This document shows positions 35,770-47,069 of a DNA stretch of 64,000 nt, piece by piece. Source of the stretch: Prunus persica (Eukaryota > Streptophyta > Magnoliopsida > Rosales > Rosaceae); the NCBI RefSeq assembly GCF_000346465.2, contig NC_034011.1, forward strand, positions 20,315,928 to 20,379,927, read 5' to 3'. The first letter of the stretch is position 1. The number at the start of each line of letters is the position of its first letter. Position numbers and translations under genes: made by a program. The notes under the pieces are model-generated. The model ran no database searches. It saw nothing but the letters and a program-made list of their open reading frames with translations, and was not told where the DNA came from.

Positions 35770-36001
35770 GACGTCATTTAGTTTTGTTGGTTTTGAGAGG
35801 TATTGCAAATATGTTTGAGTTCCCACATTGGAAAACTAGAGTTCCTTAGAGGTCTTTATAAAATTCACTCTTCGAAATAGAATAGTTCGTATCGGTTATG
35901 CAAGTGGCCCAATTAAGTGATTTGTGGGTACGACCTTTGGGTCAATAGTTAATTAATATATATGTATATATATATATATTTGATTAATCAAAAGATGGGC
36001 C
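35770..36001. other. Unassigned spacer before the palindrome array
   Basis: No gene. It contains TTCCCACATTGGAAAAC and a TA-rich tract (35949-35980). Confidence 0.4.
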
Positions 36002-39000
36002 TTGGGGCTCTGTGATTTAAATTAAATAAAAGAAGTAGGTCAAAAAAGAAAAGTAAAGAAACTAAATTTTTTGCAAATGGGATTAAATTTTCTTTTTTAA
36101 AAGTACAGCCGCACGGCTATCCTATTTATATATTTAAAAAAAAGGATGCCCCAGCGCATAGGTGCCGCGTGTCACAGCCTACTTAAAAAAAATTGGGGAA
36201 AATAAGTATAGCCGTCCGGCTATACTATTTCTAGAAGAAAATTCAAAAAAGAATCCAGTGTAGCCGAGCGGCTATACTCTTTTTAAAGTACAGCCGTACG
36301 GCTGTCCTATTTATATATTAAAAAAAGGGATGCCCCAGCGCATAGGTGCCGCGTGTCACAGCCAACTAAAAAAACTTTGGGGGAAATAAGTATAGCCGTG
36401 CGGCTATACTATTTCTAGAAGAAAATTCAAACAGAATCCGGTGTAGCCGGGCGGCTATACTCTGTTTACACCGGCCAAGGCCTATGCGCCACGTGGCAAA
36501 CGGTTACAGCAGGGCGGCTGTACTATTTTTAATTAAAATTTTTGAAAAGGAGTATAGCCGCGCGGCGATACTATTTTTAATAAACAATTACGGAAAAACT
36601 GAGATTTTTTTTAAATATATATTATTTTTATTCAATAATATGTTAGAATTATGTGTATAATACGTGAATTTTGCGTCTTACTGAAATTTTTGTTAAAATT
36701 AAGTGCACTAAACATGAGAAATACGTGTATAAAACATTATTAAACGTGAAAGTGCAAAAATATTTATGCGGGTAATAGCTTTGGAAAAGAAAAAAATCAA
36801 AAAGGGACACTAGATACTCGAGCAATGGCATAATAATGACAGATAGGGCTCTTGGGCTATGGAGAAATTTAACTAAGACACCCAAATGAGTTCACAAAAG
36901 ACTTAATAAATATAAATGAATTATTTTGGGGACTTTTACTTGAATTTCTTATATATATATATATATATATATTAAAATAAAAGTAGTGATTAAAGTAATT
37001 CAAAAAAGCTAAGATATTGCTCAATTACATAAATTAAATAAAAGAAGTAGGTCAAAAAAGAAAAGTAAAGAAACTAAATTTTTTGCAAATGGGATTAAAT
37101 TTTCTTTTATAAAAGTACCGCCGCACGGCTATACTATTTATATATTTAAAAAAAAGGATGCCCCAGCACATAGGTGCCGCGTGTCACAGCCTACTTAAAA
37201 AAAATTGGGGAGAATAAGTATAGCCGGTCGGCTATACTATTTCTAGAAGAAATTCAAACAGAATCCAGTGTAGCCGGGCGGCTATACTCTTTTTAAAGGG
37301 CCAAGGACTATGCGCCACGTGGCAAGTTGAATATTCTTTTTTTTAAAGTACAGCCGTACGGCTGTACTATTTATATATTTAAAAAAGGGATGCCCCATCG
37401 CATAGGTGCCGCGTGTCACAGCCAACTAAAAAAAATTTGGGGAAAATAAGTATAGCCGTGCGGCTATACTATTTCTAGAAGAAAATTCAAACAGAATCCG
37501 GTGTAGCCGGGCGGCTATACTCTGTTTACACCGGCCAAGGCCTATGCGCCACGTGGCAAATGGTTACAGCAGGGCGGCTGTACTATTTTTAATTAAAATT
37601 TTTGAAAAGGAGTATAGCCGCGCGGCTATACTATTTTTAATAAACAATTACGGAAAAACTGAGATTTTTTTTAAATATATATTATTTTTATTCAATAATA
37701 TGTTAGAATTATGTGTATAATACGTGAATTTTGCGTCTTACTGAAATTTTTGTTAAAATTAAGTGCACTAAACATGAGAAATACGTGTATAAAACATTAT
37801 TAAACGTGAAAGTGCAAAAATATTTATTCGGGTAATAGCTTTGGAAAAGAAAAAAATCAAAAAGGGACACTAGATACTCGAGCAATGGCTTAATAATGAC
37901 AGATAGGGCTCTTGGGCTATGGAGAAATTTAACTAAGACACCCAAATAAGTTCACAAACGACTTAATAAATATAAATGAATTATTTTGGGGACTTTTACT
38001 TGAATTTCTTATATATATATATATATATATTAAAATAAAAGTAGTGATTAAAGTAATTCAAAAAAGCTAAGATATTGTTCAATTACATAAATTAAATAAA
38101 AGAAGTAGGTCAAAAAAGAAAAGTAAAGAAACTAAATTTTTTGCAAATGGGATTAAATTTTCTTTTTTAAAGGTACAGCCGCACGGCTATACTATTTATA
38201 TATTTAAAAAAAGGGATGGCCCAGCGCACAGGTGCCGCGTGTCACAGCCTACTAAAAAAAAATTGGGGAGAATACGTATAGCCGGTCGGCTATACTATTT
38301 CTAGAAGAAAATTCGAAAAAGAATCCAGTATAGCCGACCGGCTATACTCTTTTTAAAGGGCCAAGGACTATGCGCCACGTGGCAAATTGAATATTCTTTT
38401 TTTTCAAGTACAGCCGCACGGCTGTACTATTTATATATTTAAAAAAGGGATGCCCCAGCGCAAAGGTGCCGCGTGTCACAGCCAACTTAAAAAAATTTGG
38501 GGAAAATAAGTATAGCCGTGCGGCTATACTATTTCTAGAAGAAAATTCAAACAGAATCCAGTGTAGCCGGGCGGCTATACGCTGTTTACACCGGCCAAGG
38601 CCTATGCGCCACGTGGCAAACGGTTACAGCAGGGCGGCTGTACTATTTTTAATTAAAATTTTTGAAAAGGAGTATAGCCGCGCGGCTATACTATTTTTAA
38701 TAAACAATTACGGAAAAACTGAGATTTTTTTTAAATATATATTATTTTTATTCAATAATATGTTAGAATTATGTGTATAATACATGAATTTTGCGTCTTA
38801 CTGAAATTTTTGTTAAAATTAAGTGCACTAAACATGAGAAATACGTGTATAAAACATTATTAAACGTGAAAGTGCAAAAATATTTATGCGGGAAATAGCT
38901 TTGGAAAAGAAAAAAATCAAAAAGGGACACTAGATACTCGAGCAATGGCTTAATAATGACAGATAGGGCTCTTGGGCTATGGAGAAATTTAACTAAGACA

Positions 39001-41788
39001 CCCAAACGAGTTCACAAAAGACTTAATAAATATAAATGAATTATTTTGGGGACTTTTACTTGAATTTCTTATATATATATATATATATATTAAAATACAA
39101 GTAGTGATTAAAGTAATTCAAAAAAGCTAAGATATTGCTCAAATACATAAATTAAATAAAAGAAATAGGTCAAAAAAGAAAAGTAAAGAAACTAAATTTT
39201 TTGCAAATGGGATTAAATTTTCTTTTTTAAAGGTACAGCCGCACGGCTATACTATTTATATATTTAAAAAAAAGGATGCCCCATCGCATAGGTGCCGCGT
39301 GTCACAGCCTACTTAAAAAAAATTGGGGAGAATAAGTATAGCCGATCGGCTATACTATTTCTAGAAGAAAAGTCGAAAAAGAATCCAGTATAGCCGCGCG
39401 GCTATACTCTTTTTAAGGGCCAAGGACTATGCGCCACGTGGCAAGTTGAATATTCTTTTTTTTTAAAGTACACCCGCACGGCTGTACTATTTATATATTA
39501 AAAAAAGGGATGCCCCAGCGCATAGGTGCCGCGTGTCACAGCCAACTAAAAAAAATTTGGGGGAAATAAGTATAGCCGTGCGGCTATACTATTTCTAGAA
39601 GAAAATTCAAACAGAATCCGGTGTAGCCGGGCGGCTAGACTCTGTTTACACCGGCCAAGGCCTATGCGCCACGTGGCAAACGGTTACAGCAGGGCGGCTG
39701 TACTATTTTTAATTAAAATTTTTGAAAAGGAGTATAGCCGCGCGGCTATACTATTTTTAATAAACAATTACGGAAAAACTGAGATTTTTTTTAAATATAT
39801 ATTATTTTTATTCAATAATATGTTAGAATTATGTGTATAATACGTGAATTTTGCGTCTTACTGAAATTTTTGTTAAAATTAAGTGCACTAAACATGAGAA
39901 ATACGTGTATAAAACATTATTAAACGTGAAAGTGCAAAAATATTTATGCGGGTAATAGCTTTGGAAAAGAAAAAAATCAAAAAGGGACACTAGATACTCG
40001 AGCAATGGCTTAATAATGACAGATAGGGCTCTTGGGCTATGGAGAAATTTAACTAAGACACCCAAACGAGTTCACAAAAGACTTAATAAATATAAATGAA
40101 TTATTTTGGGGACTTTTACTTGAATTTCTTATATATATATTAAAATACAAGTAGTGATTAAAGTAATTCAAAAAAGCTAAGATATTGCTCAATTACATAA
40201 ATTAAATAAAAGAAGTAGGTCAAAAAAGAAAAGTAAAGAAACTAAATTTTTTGCAAATGGGATTAAATTTTCTTTTTTAACGGTACAGCCGCACGGCTAT
40301 ACTATTTATATATTTTAAAAAAAGGATGGCCCAGCGCACATGTGCCGCGTGTCACAGCCTACTTAAAAAAAAATTGGGGAGAATCAGTATAGCCGGTCGG
40401 CTATACTATTTCTAGAAGAAAATTCAAAAAAGAATCCAGTATAGCCGACCGGCTATACTCTTTTTAAAGGGAGAAGGACTATGCGCCACGTGGCAAGTTG
40501 AATATTCTTTTTTTTAAAGTACAGCCGACCGGCTGTACTATTTATATATTAAAAAAAGGGATGCCCCAGCGCATAGGTGCCGCGTGTCACAGCCAACTAA
40601 AAAAAATTTGGGGGAAATAAGTATAGCCGTGCGGCTATACTATTTCTAGAAGAAAATTCAAACAGAATCCGGTGTAGCCGGGCGGCTATACTTTTTTTAC
40701 ACCGGCCAAGGCCTATGCGCCACGTGGCAAACGGTTACAGCAGGGCGGCTATACTATTTTTAATTAAAAATTAAAAAAAAGAGCATATCCGCGCGGTGTA
40801 AAAAGAGTATAGCCGGCTATACTATTTATATATTAAAAAAAAGGATGCCCCAGCGCATAGGTGCCGCGTGTAACGGCCTACTTTAAAAAAAATTTGGGAA
40901 AGTAAGTATAGCCATAGCCGCATGGCTATACTATTTCTAGAAGAAAATTCAAAAAGAACCCAGTATAGCCGGGCGGCTATACGCTTTTTACACCGGCTAA
41001 GGCCTATGCGCCACGTGGCAAATGGTTACAGCACGGCGGCTGTACTATTTTTAATTAAAAATTTAAAAAAAGAGTATAGCCGCTCGGCTATACTATTATT
41101 AATAAACAATTATGGAAAAACTGAGATTTTTTTTAAATATATATTATTTTTATTCAATAATATGTTAGAATTATGTGTATAATACGTGAATTTTGCATTC
41201 TTACTGAAATTTTTGTTAAAATTAAGTGCACTGAACATGAGAAATACGTGTATAAGACATTATGAAATATGAAAGTGCAAAAATTTTTATGCGTGTAATA
41301 GCTTTGGAAAAGTAAAAAATAAAAAAGGGACAATAGATACTCGAGTAATGGCCTAATAATAACGAATAGGCTCTTGGTTTGGAGAAATTTAATAAGACAC
41401 CCAAACGAGTTCACAAAAGACTTAATAAATTTAAATTAATTATTTTGGGGACTTTTACTTTAATTTGTTTTTATATATTAAAATACAATTAGTAATTAAA
41501 GTAATTCAAAAAGGCTAAGATATTGCTCAATTACATATATTAAATAAAAGAAGTAGGCCAAAAAAGAAAAGTAAAGAAATTAAATTTTTTATAAATGGGA
41601 TTAAATTTTCTTTTTTAGAAGTACAGCTGCACCACTATACTATTTATATATTTAAAAAAAAGGATGCCCCAGCGCATAGGTGCCGCGTGTCACAGCCTAC
41701 TTAAAAAAAATTTGGGGAAAATAATCCAGTATAGCCAGGCGGCTATACTCTTTTTACACCTGCCAGAGCCTATGCGCCACGTGTCAAA
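36002..41788. repeat. Palindrome-rich ~1,060-bp tandem repeat array
   Basis: Units begin near 36019, 37031, 38090, 39150, 40200 and 41540, most about 1,050-1,060 bp long and nearly identical over the first four; the fifth is rearranged. Each full unit holds about eight palindromes of the form AGTA(T/C)AGCCGNNCGGCT(A/G)TACT. A typical spacer is ATGCCCCAGCGCATAGGTGC, another ends GCGCCACGTGGC. About 450 bp of AT-rich sequence and a (TA)n tract complete the unit. Internally a half-unit of three palindromes is duplicated, so it is a higher-order repeat. The last unit is split by the solo LTR and continues at 44848-45290. No protein gene is supported. Confidence 0.93.
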
Positions 41789-42205
41789 CGAGTTGACAGG
41801 ACCCGAACCAAATTCCGCTTTGGAATTCGAGTCGAACCCTGTGCGTGTCTGACACTTGGTGAATGTCGGGCACAATTGACCAAATTGCCCTTTTAATTAA
41901 AATTTTAACCTTGACTCCTGTCGAAAATTCGGCAAAATCTCCACTGTAATTTGCTCAATCCTAAAATTTCCACCTGTCAAAACGAGCAAAATATCCATAC
42001 AACCAACTGCCAACACTTCAATATACATGCCAAAAGTTCCAATTTCACTCTAGGGCAATATATCAGAGCAATCCTAATAGTTTACAGAGAAGTGAAACTT
42101 TTTACAGACCAACACTTTTGTAACAAGGAGGCGCGGAAGGCAAGATGACCCGGTGGTGGCTTTCCTGTGCACGCTACAGCCTGGGGGCGCAACACATTTG
42201 AAAAT

Positions 42206-42215
42206 GTGAGTGGAC
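42206..42215 (-). other. One half of the 10-nt complementary pair in the solo LTR
   Basis: GTGAGTGGAC on the plus strand, the exact reverse complement of 43358-43367. The identical pair is found in the Gypsy-1 LTR. Confidence 0.6.
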
Positions 42216-42517
42216 AAAAATAAAGGTTCATAAAATATCTTAAGAATATACTAACCCCCATTGTAAAATATAGTAGAGTAAGACTGAATATCTAAACTAC
42301 CTTTGAAGCATATTAAAACCAACGCAGTTACATATTTATATAAATATATGCAATCGTATTCAAGAGCAATAAAACTTGCATGAAAGCACTGAAATCCAAA
42401 CTTGCATAAAAACACTGTAATCAAATTTGCATAAAAGCAATGTACTCAAACCTTGCATAAAAGCACTGCAATCAATTAAAATTACCACTAGGATGTACCC
42501 CTGTAATTTCGTCAATT

Positions 42518-42815
42518 CCCCTGGCAAGTCTCGACGACACAAAGTCTATCCGAGCTGCAAACTGGCAGGATTCAGGGGACTATAGTCAGCCTGATCCGCT
42601 GGCAGGCCTCGGTGAGACAAAGTCAACTCGAGCCGCAACTGGCAGGATTCAGGGGACCGTAGTCAGCCTGATCCGCAATCCTGGCAGGTCTCGGTGACAC
42701 CAAGTCACTCCGAGCCGCAAATCCTGGCAGGTCTCGGGACACCAAGTCAATCCGAGCCGCAAATCCTGGCAGGTTTCGGTGACACCAAGTCAATCCGAGC
42801 CGCAAATCCTGGCAC
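42518..42815 (-). repeat. ~43-bp minisatellite of hairpin units in the solo LTR
   Basis: Five units of the type CTGGCAGG-TCTCGGTGACACCAAG, followed by GTCAATCCGAGCCGCAAATC, with two interspersed ATTCAGGGGAC variants. Each unit can fold: for example CTCGG (42690-42694) with CCGAG (42710-42714), and TGAC (42695-42698) with GTCA (42704-42707). It lies between 42206-42215 and 43358-43367, the same relative place as the Gypsy-1 hairpin array. Confidence 0.8.
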
Positions 42816-43357
42816 CCACGGTCCGGGCGATCCCGAAACTCGTGAGGCAAATGTCAAGTGCACTGACAAAACTGAGGGTAAACTGGATGTCGGTAGACAT
42901 CGGCATAACTGAGGGTAATAACCATAGATGGGTACTCACGGTGGTTTAAAATATATAACATTTATGGAAAATCTGCTGAAGAACTGAATTGTTATTAAAT
43001 CAAGAACTCTGAGAAAATATAATATATAAATATTATAATATTTCTGAAAGATCTAATGAATAACTGAATGTTTATTAAGTCAAGAACTCTGCTATCATAA
43101 GAACATAGAAAGCTCCTGAAAAATCTGATAAATAGCTGACTTTTGTTAAATCGGAAACTATGCTGCTATTTTATCTGATGTAAATCTCAAACTCTGCTTT
43201 TTGTAACTCTTTAGCATATCGACTAAGCAGCATATAAATAAGATATGTAACTTCACAAAGCATACTAGGAAAAATCACAATTAATAAAACTTGTTCAAGA
43301 TCAAATAATAAAACTCATTATATAAACTCATTTATATAAAATCATTTATGAAAGAAA

Positions 43358-43367
43358 GTCCACTCAC
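43358..43367 (-). other. Other half of the 10-nt complementary pair in the solo LTR
   Basis: GTCCACTCAC on the plus strand, complementary to 42206-42215. Confidence 0.6.
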
Positions 43368-44847
43368 TCCTGGTCCGAGCTAGCTAGACCTCCTGAAGGT
43401 CTCTCCTGCGGGCCTGCCTGGTCCCGGGTGCCTAGGTAAACCATCATGAATATTTAATTAATAAAACTGCTCGGTATAAGTTTTTAAGTAAAACTCTGAC
43501 CCCCGACTTCTAGAAGTGCGTGCACTAACTTTAAAGTCATGTTTCTGCCCACTTAGGCATTTCAGATGTTTAAAAAATCGTCTGAAAGGACTCAAGACTT
43601 CACTAAGCGGTAAACTTTCATATTGGTCGATACGAAACCCCGTGGGGTCCACGACCTCCAATGACCAATCTGAGAGTTCCTTTAAGTTCCTCACATTTAA
43701 AGAACCATATCCTGCAAGTTTGGTCTGAAACTGACGATCGGATTGTCACGATCGTGAAATTATAAAATTTCCAAACCCTAGCCCCAGGGTTCGCAATTTC
43801 GGAGTATCTGGGACTTCGATTCGCAATCCGTCGAATCCTACACAATTCTGAAATTATTTGAAACAACATATCCGAAATTGAGCGCGATCCAACGGTTCAA
43901 CAATACTGAACCCGGAAGTCGCATAATATGGAAAATCCGTTCGGGGCTCAAACGGTATCTAAATTGAGATCCGCGAAATCCTACGCGCTCTTGACAATAT
44001 AAGGATCGCAACAAGACACAGTGCCCCTGCACTACCCTCACCCACGCGCCGCAGCACGCGCCGGCAGCGATGGGTGTCTAAAGTGATTACGCCTCGCCAG
44101 AAAAACTTCAAACCACGGCTCCAAACTCCTACCCTAGGTAAAACACCATATTTGGAGCCACTTTTGTTCTTGGACCTACCCCAAAAAGTGGCCGAAAGTG
44201 GCCGAAAATCGGCTGAAACTTCAAGCTCAAAAATCCAATAGCTACACTACGAATCGATCTAATCCTACCCAACAGGCAGCTAGAACAGCTCGAGAGGTTC
44301 AAGATCCATACCTGGGTAGACGGAAATGGTGGCCGGAGGAGGGAGATCGACGACGTTGAATTTTCGGTGACCTCCCGGCGGTTTTCTGCATTTTCCAGCC
44401 AGCACAGGCCGCGTCGCCGGCGGGGAATGGTCGGGGAAGGAAGAGGACGTCGTCCCGGTCGTTTTGGTACCGGCCCCGTCCACAGCCGTGGTCGGTGGCC
44501 GGAGATACGAAGGAGAGAAGGGACGGACGCAGGAAAGGGAGGGAGGTCGGCGCGAGGAGAGAGAAGGCTGAGCTGGTTTTTATAAATCCAACTTTGAAAT
44601 ATTTACGGTTGTGCCACTGAGACTCTTTTGACCATAACTCTCTCGCTACAACTCCGATTCAGGCCCACTATGTGTCTATGAACTCATTTCACCGTGCTCT
44701 ACGCAACGGTATAAGTGGAATTGTCAAATTCCCTCTCGATCAAAAAGTCACCTTTTTCTTAATAAAATATTCCGAGGGCAAAATTGTCTTTTCGCAAAAT
44801 AAAATATTCCTTAATTGTGAATTTTAGGTTTGGGTTATTACACGGGT

Positions 44848-45290
44848 ACAATAGGCCGGCTGTACTATTTTTAATCAAAAATTTTGAAAAACGAGTATAA
44901 CCGGGCGGCTATACTATTTTTCATAAGCAATTAAGGAAAAACTGAGATTTTTTTAAATATATATTATTTTTATTCAATAATATGTTAGAATTATGTGTAT
45001 AATATGTGAATTTTGTGTCTTACTGAAATTGTTGTTAAAAATAACTGCACAAAACATGAGAAATATGTGTATAAGACATTATGAAATATGAAAGTGCAAA
45101 AATCTTTATGCGTGTAATAGCTTTGGAAAAGTAAAAAATAAAAAAGGGACAATAGATACTCGAGTAATGGCCTAATAATAACGAATAGGCTCTTGGGCTT
45201 TGGAGAAATTTAATTAAGACACCCAAACGATTTCACAAAAGGCTTAATAAATATAAATTAATTATATTGTGGACTTTTACTTTAATTTTT
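44848..45290. repeat. Remainder of the split satellite unit
   Basis: Continues the palindrome-rich unit interrupted by the solo LTR: degenerate palindromes at about 44855-44912, then the AT-rich half. It ends near 45290, where STR-locus flank sequence begins. Confidence 0.85.
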
Positions 45291-45612
45291 TTTATGACCA
45301 AAGCTTATGACTTCTGCCTCAAGTAAGAGCTAACTAAAAACAATAACATATTTTCGTCAACAGGATCTAGTCCAGTGGAAAAAAAAATCAACATCTTTTC
45401 AAATGAATTACTTTTGGCTTATTTGTAGCAATAGTCCCTCAACTATACTCGGAGTTACATTTTGGTCACTTAACTCCAAAAATAGTTACATAGGTCACTC
45501 AATTAGGTGTTGTGTTGCACCATTAGTCCTTCCTTCGAACTCTATTAAATTTTCTGTCAAAAATGAGGGTAAATTCGAAAATTCATCCACAACCCTCCAT
45601 TGCCGCAACCCA

Positions 45613-46430
45613 NNNNNNNNNNNNNNNNNNNNNNNNNNNNNNNNNNNNNNNNNNNNNNNNNNNNNNNNNNNNNNNNNNNNNNNNNNNNNNNNNNNNNNNN
45701 NNNNNNNNNNNNNNNNNNNNNNNNNNNNNNNNNNNNNNNNNNNNNNNNNNNNNNNNNNNNNNNNNNNNNNNNNNNNNNNNNNNNNNNNNNNNNNNNNNNN
45801 NNNNNNNNNNNNNNNNNNNNNNNNNNNNNNNNNNNNNNNNNNNNNNNNNNNNNNNNNNNNNNNNNNNNNNNNNNNNNNNNNNNNNNNNNNNNNNNNNNNN
45901 NNNNNNNNNNNNNNNNNNNNNNNNNNNNNNNNNNNNNNNNNNNNNNNNNNNNNNNNNNNNNNNNNNNNNNNNNNNNNNNNNNNNNNNNNNNNNNNNNNNN
46001 NNNNNNNNNNNNNNNNNNNNNNNNNNNNNNNNNNNNNNNNNNNNNNNNNNNNNNNNNNNNNNNNNNNNNNNNNNNNNNNNNNNNNNNNNNNNNNNNNNNN
46101 NNNNNNNNNNNNNNNNNNNNNNNNNNNNNNNNNNNNNNNNNNNNNNNNNNNNNNNNNNNNNNNNNNNNNNNNNNNNNNNNNNNNNNNNNNNNNNNNNNNN
46201 NNNNNNNNNNNNNNNNNNNNNNNNNNNNNNNNNNNNNNNNNNNNNNNNNNNNNNNNNNNNNNNNNNNNNNNNNNNNNNNNNNNNNNNNNNNNNNNNNNNN
46301 NNNNNNNNNNNNNNNNNNNNNNNNNNNNNNNNNNNNNNNNNNNNNNNNNNNNNNNNNNNNNNNNNNNNNNNNNNNNNNNNNNNNNNNNNNNNNNNNNNNN
46401 NNNNNNNNNNNNNNNNNNNNNNNNNNNNNN
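45613..46430. other. Assembly gap (818 N)
   Basis: Run of N inside the non-autonomous MULE, directly followed by (GA)n. Any open frame crossing it is an artefact. Confidence 0.99.
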
Positions 46431-46540
46431 GAGAGAGAGAGAGAGAGAGAGAGAGACCACTTCATGCTTTCTCATGTGAGCTAATTGGAGATAGAGAGAG
46501 CACTTCATGCTTTCTCATGTGAGCTCATGGGAGATCTCCA
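46431..46540. repeat. (GA)n tract and 30-bp direct repeat
   Basis: About 12 GA dinucleotides, then two copies of CACTTCATGCTTTCTCATGT (from 46459 and 46500). Confidence 0.9.
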
Positions 46541-47069
46541 TATTTTTAAACTGCTAATAATTGTTTTTAAATTATAGGCTTTTTAAGTTTTTGCGGGAAG
46601 GTAGGTGAGGAAGGGATCAGAGGGTGAGAATTGGGTCTGGAGTATTTTGAGGAATACGGGCGGGGGATGGATGCCCAATGTGAAAGAGAGATAGGGATTG
46701 GGATTGAGTGACCAAAATGGTGCAATACAACACCTAATTGAGTGACCTCTGTAACTATTTTTGTAGTTGAGTGACCAAAATGTAACTCCGAGGTATAGTT
46801 AAGGGACCATTGCTACAAATAAGCCATTACTTTTTGTATTTTTATTACTTGAAATGAATTACGCCTTACTCAAGCAAGGTCCAAAACCAATTTACAATAG
46901 AGAAGTGATCTTAAGACATTTCACAAAAAGTAACATTACATGTACGACATCTACAAATCATATTATTTCAACTGAAATCCACTTACATCACGTGAATCCC
47001 ACCTCTATAGAGACATATATCGTGGTACTAATCGTTTTATAGTTTGAACAAATTAAAGTTGCATAAATT

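Larger units (their letters stand above)
41794..44842 (-). mobile_element. Solo gypsy LTR (Gypsy-2), 3.05 kb
   Basis: In reverse complement it starts TGTAATAACCC and ends CCTGTCA. Its target duplication is near-perfect: CGAGT at 41789-41793 and CGGGT at 44843-44847. It splits one satellite unit, whose sequence resumes on the other side. It is a divergent relative of the Gypsy-1 LTR: both share GTTCATAGACAC.., GAATCGG(A/G)GTTGTA.CGA, GTAAATATTTCAAA and GTGAGTGGAC in the same order. No internal domain is present, consistent with LTR-LTR recombination. Confidence 0.88.
45416..46825. mobile_element. Non-autonomous Mutator-like element with 9-bp target duplication
   Basis: Bounded by ATTACTTTT at 45407-45415 and 46826-46834, a 9-bp duplication as expected for Mutator elements. 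The terminal inverted repeats exceed 100 bp: both ends read GGCTTATTTGTAGCAAT, then GGAGTTACATTTTGGTCACT, inward. The uninterrupted paralogous site is at 8265-8275. The interior contains the assembly gap and a (GA)n tract, so its content is unknown. Confidence 0.92.

Noticed and set aside
36649..40065. Minus-strand 78-aa open frame repeated at 36649, 37709, 38769 and 39829
   Set aside because: It is conserved only because the satellite units are nearly identical. In the diverged units (41154-41414, 45035-45226) the frame shifts and changes length with no sign of codon constraint.
36002..41788. CRISPR-like regular palindromic repeat array
   Set aside because: Plant nuclear context, spacers are themselves repeated, palindrome spacing is irregular and no cas genes are present.
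45403..46522. Long open frames across the N run
   Set aside because: They consist of unknown bases; the flanks are MULE terminal repeats.
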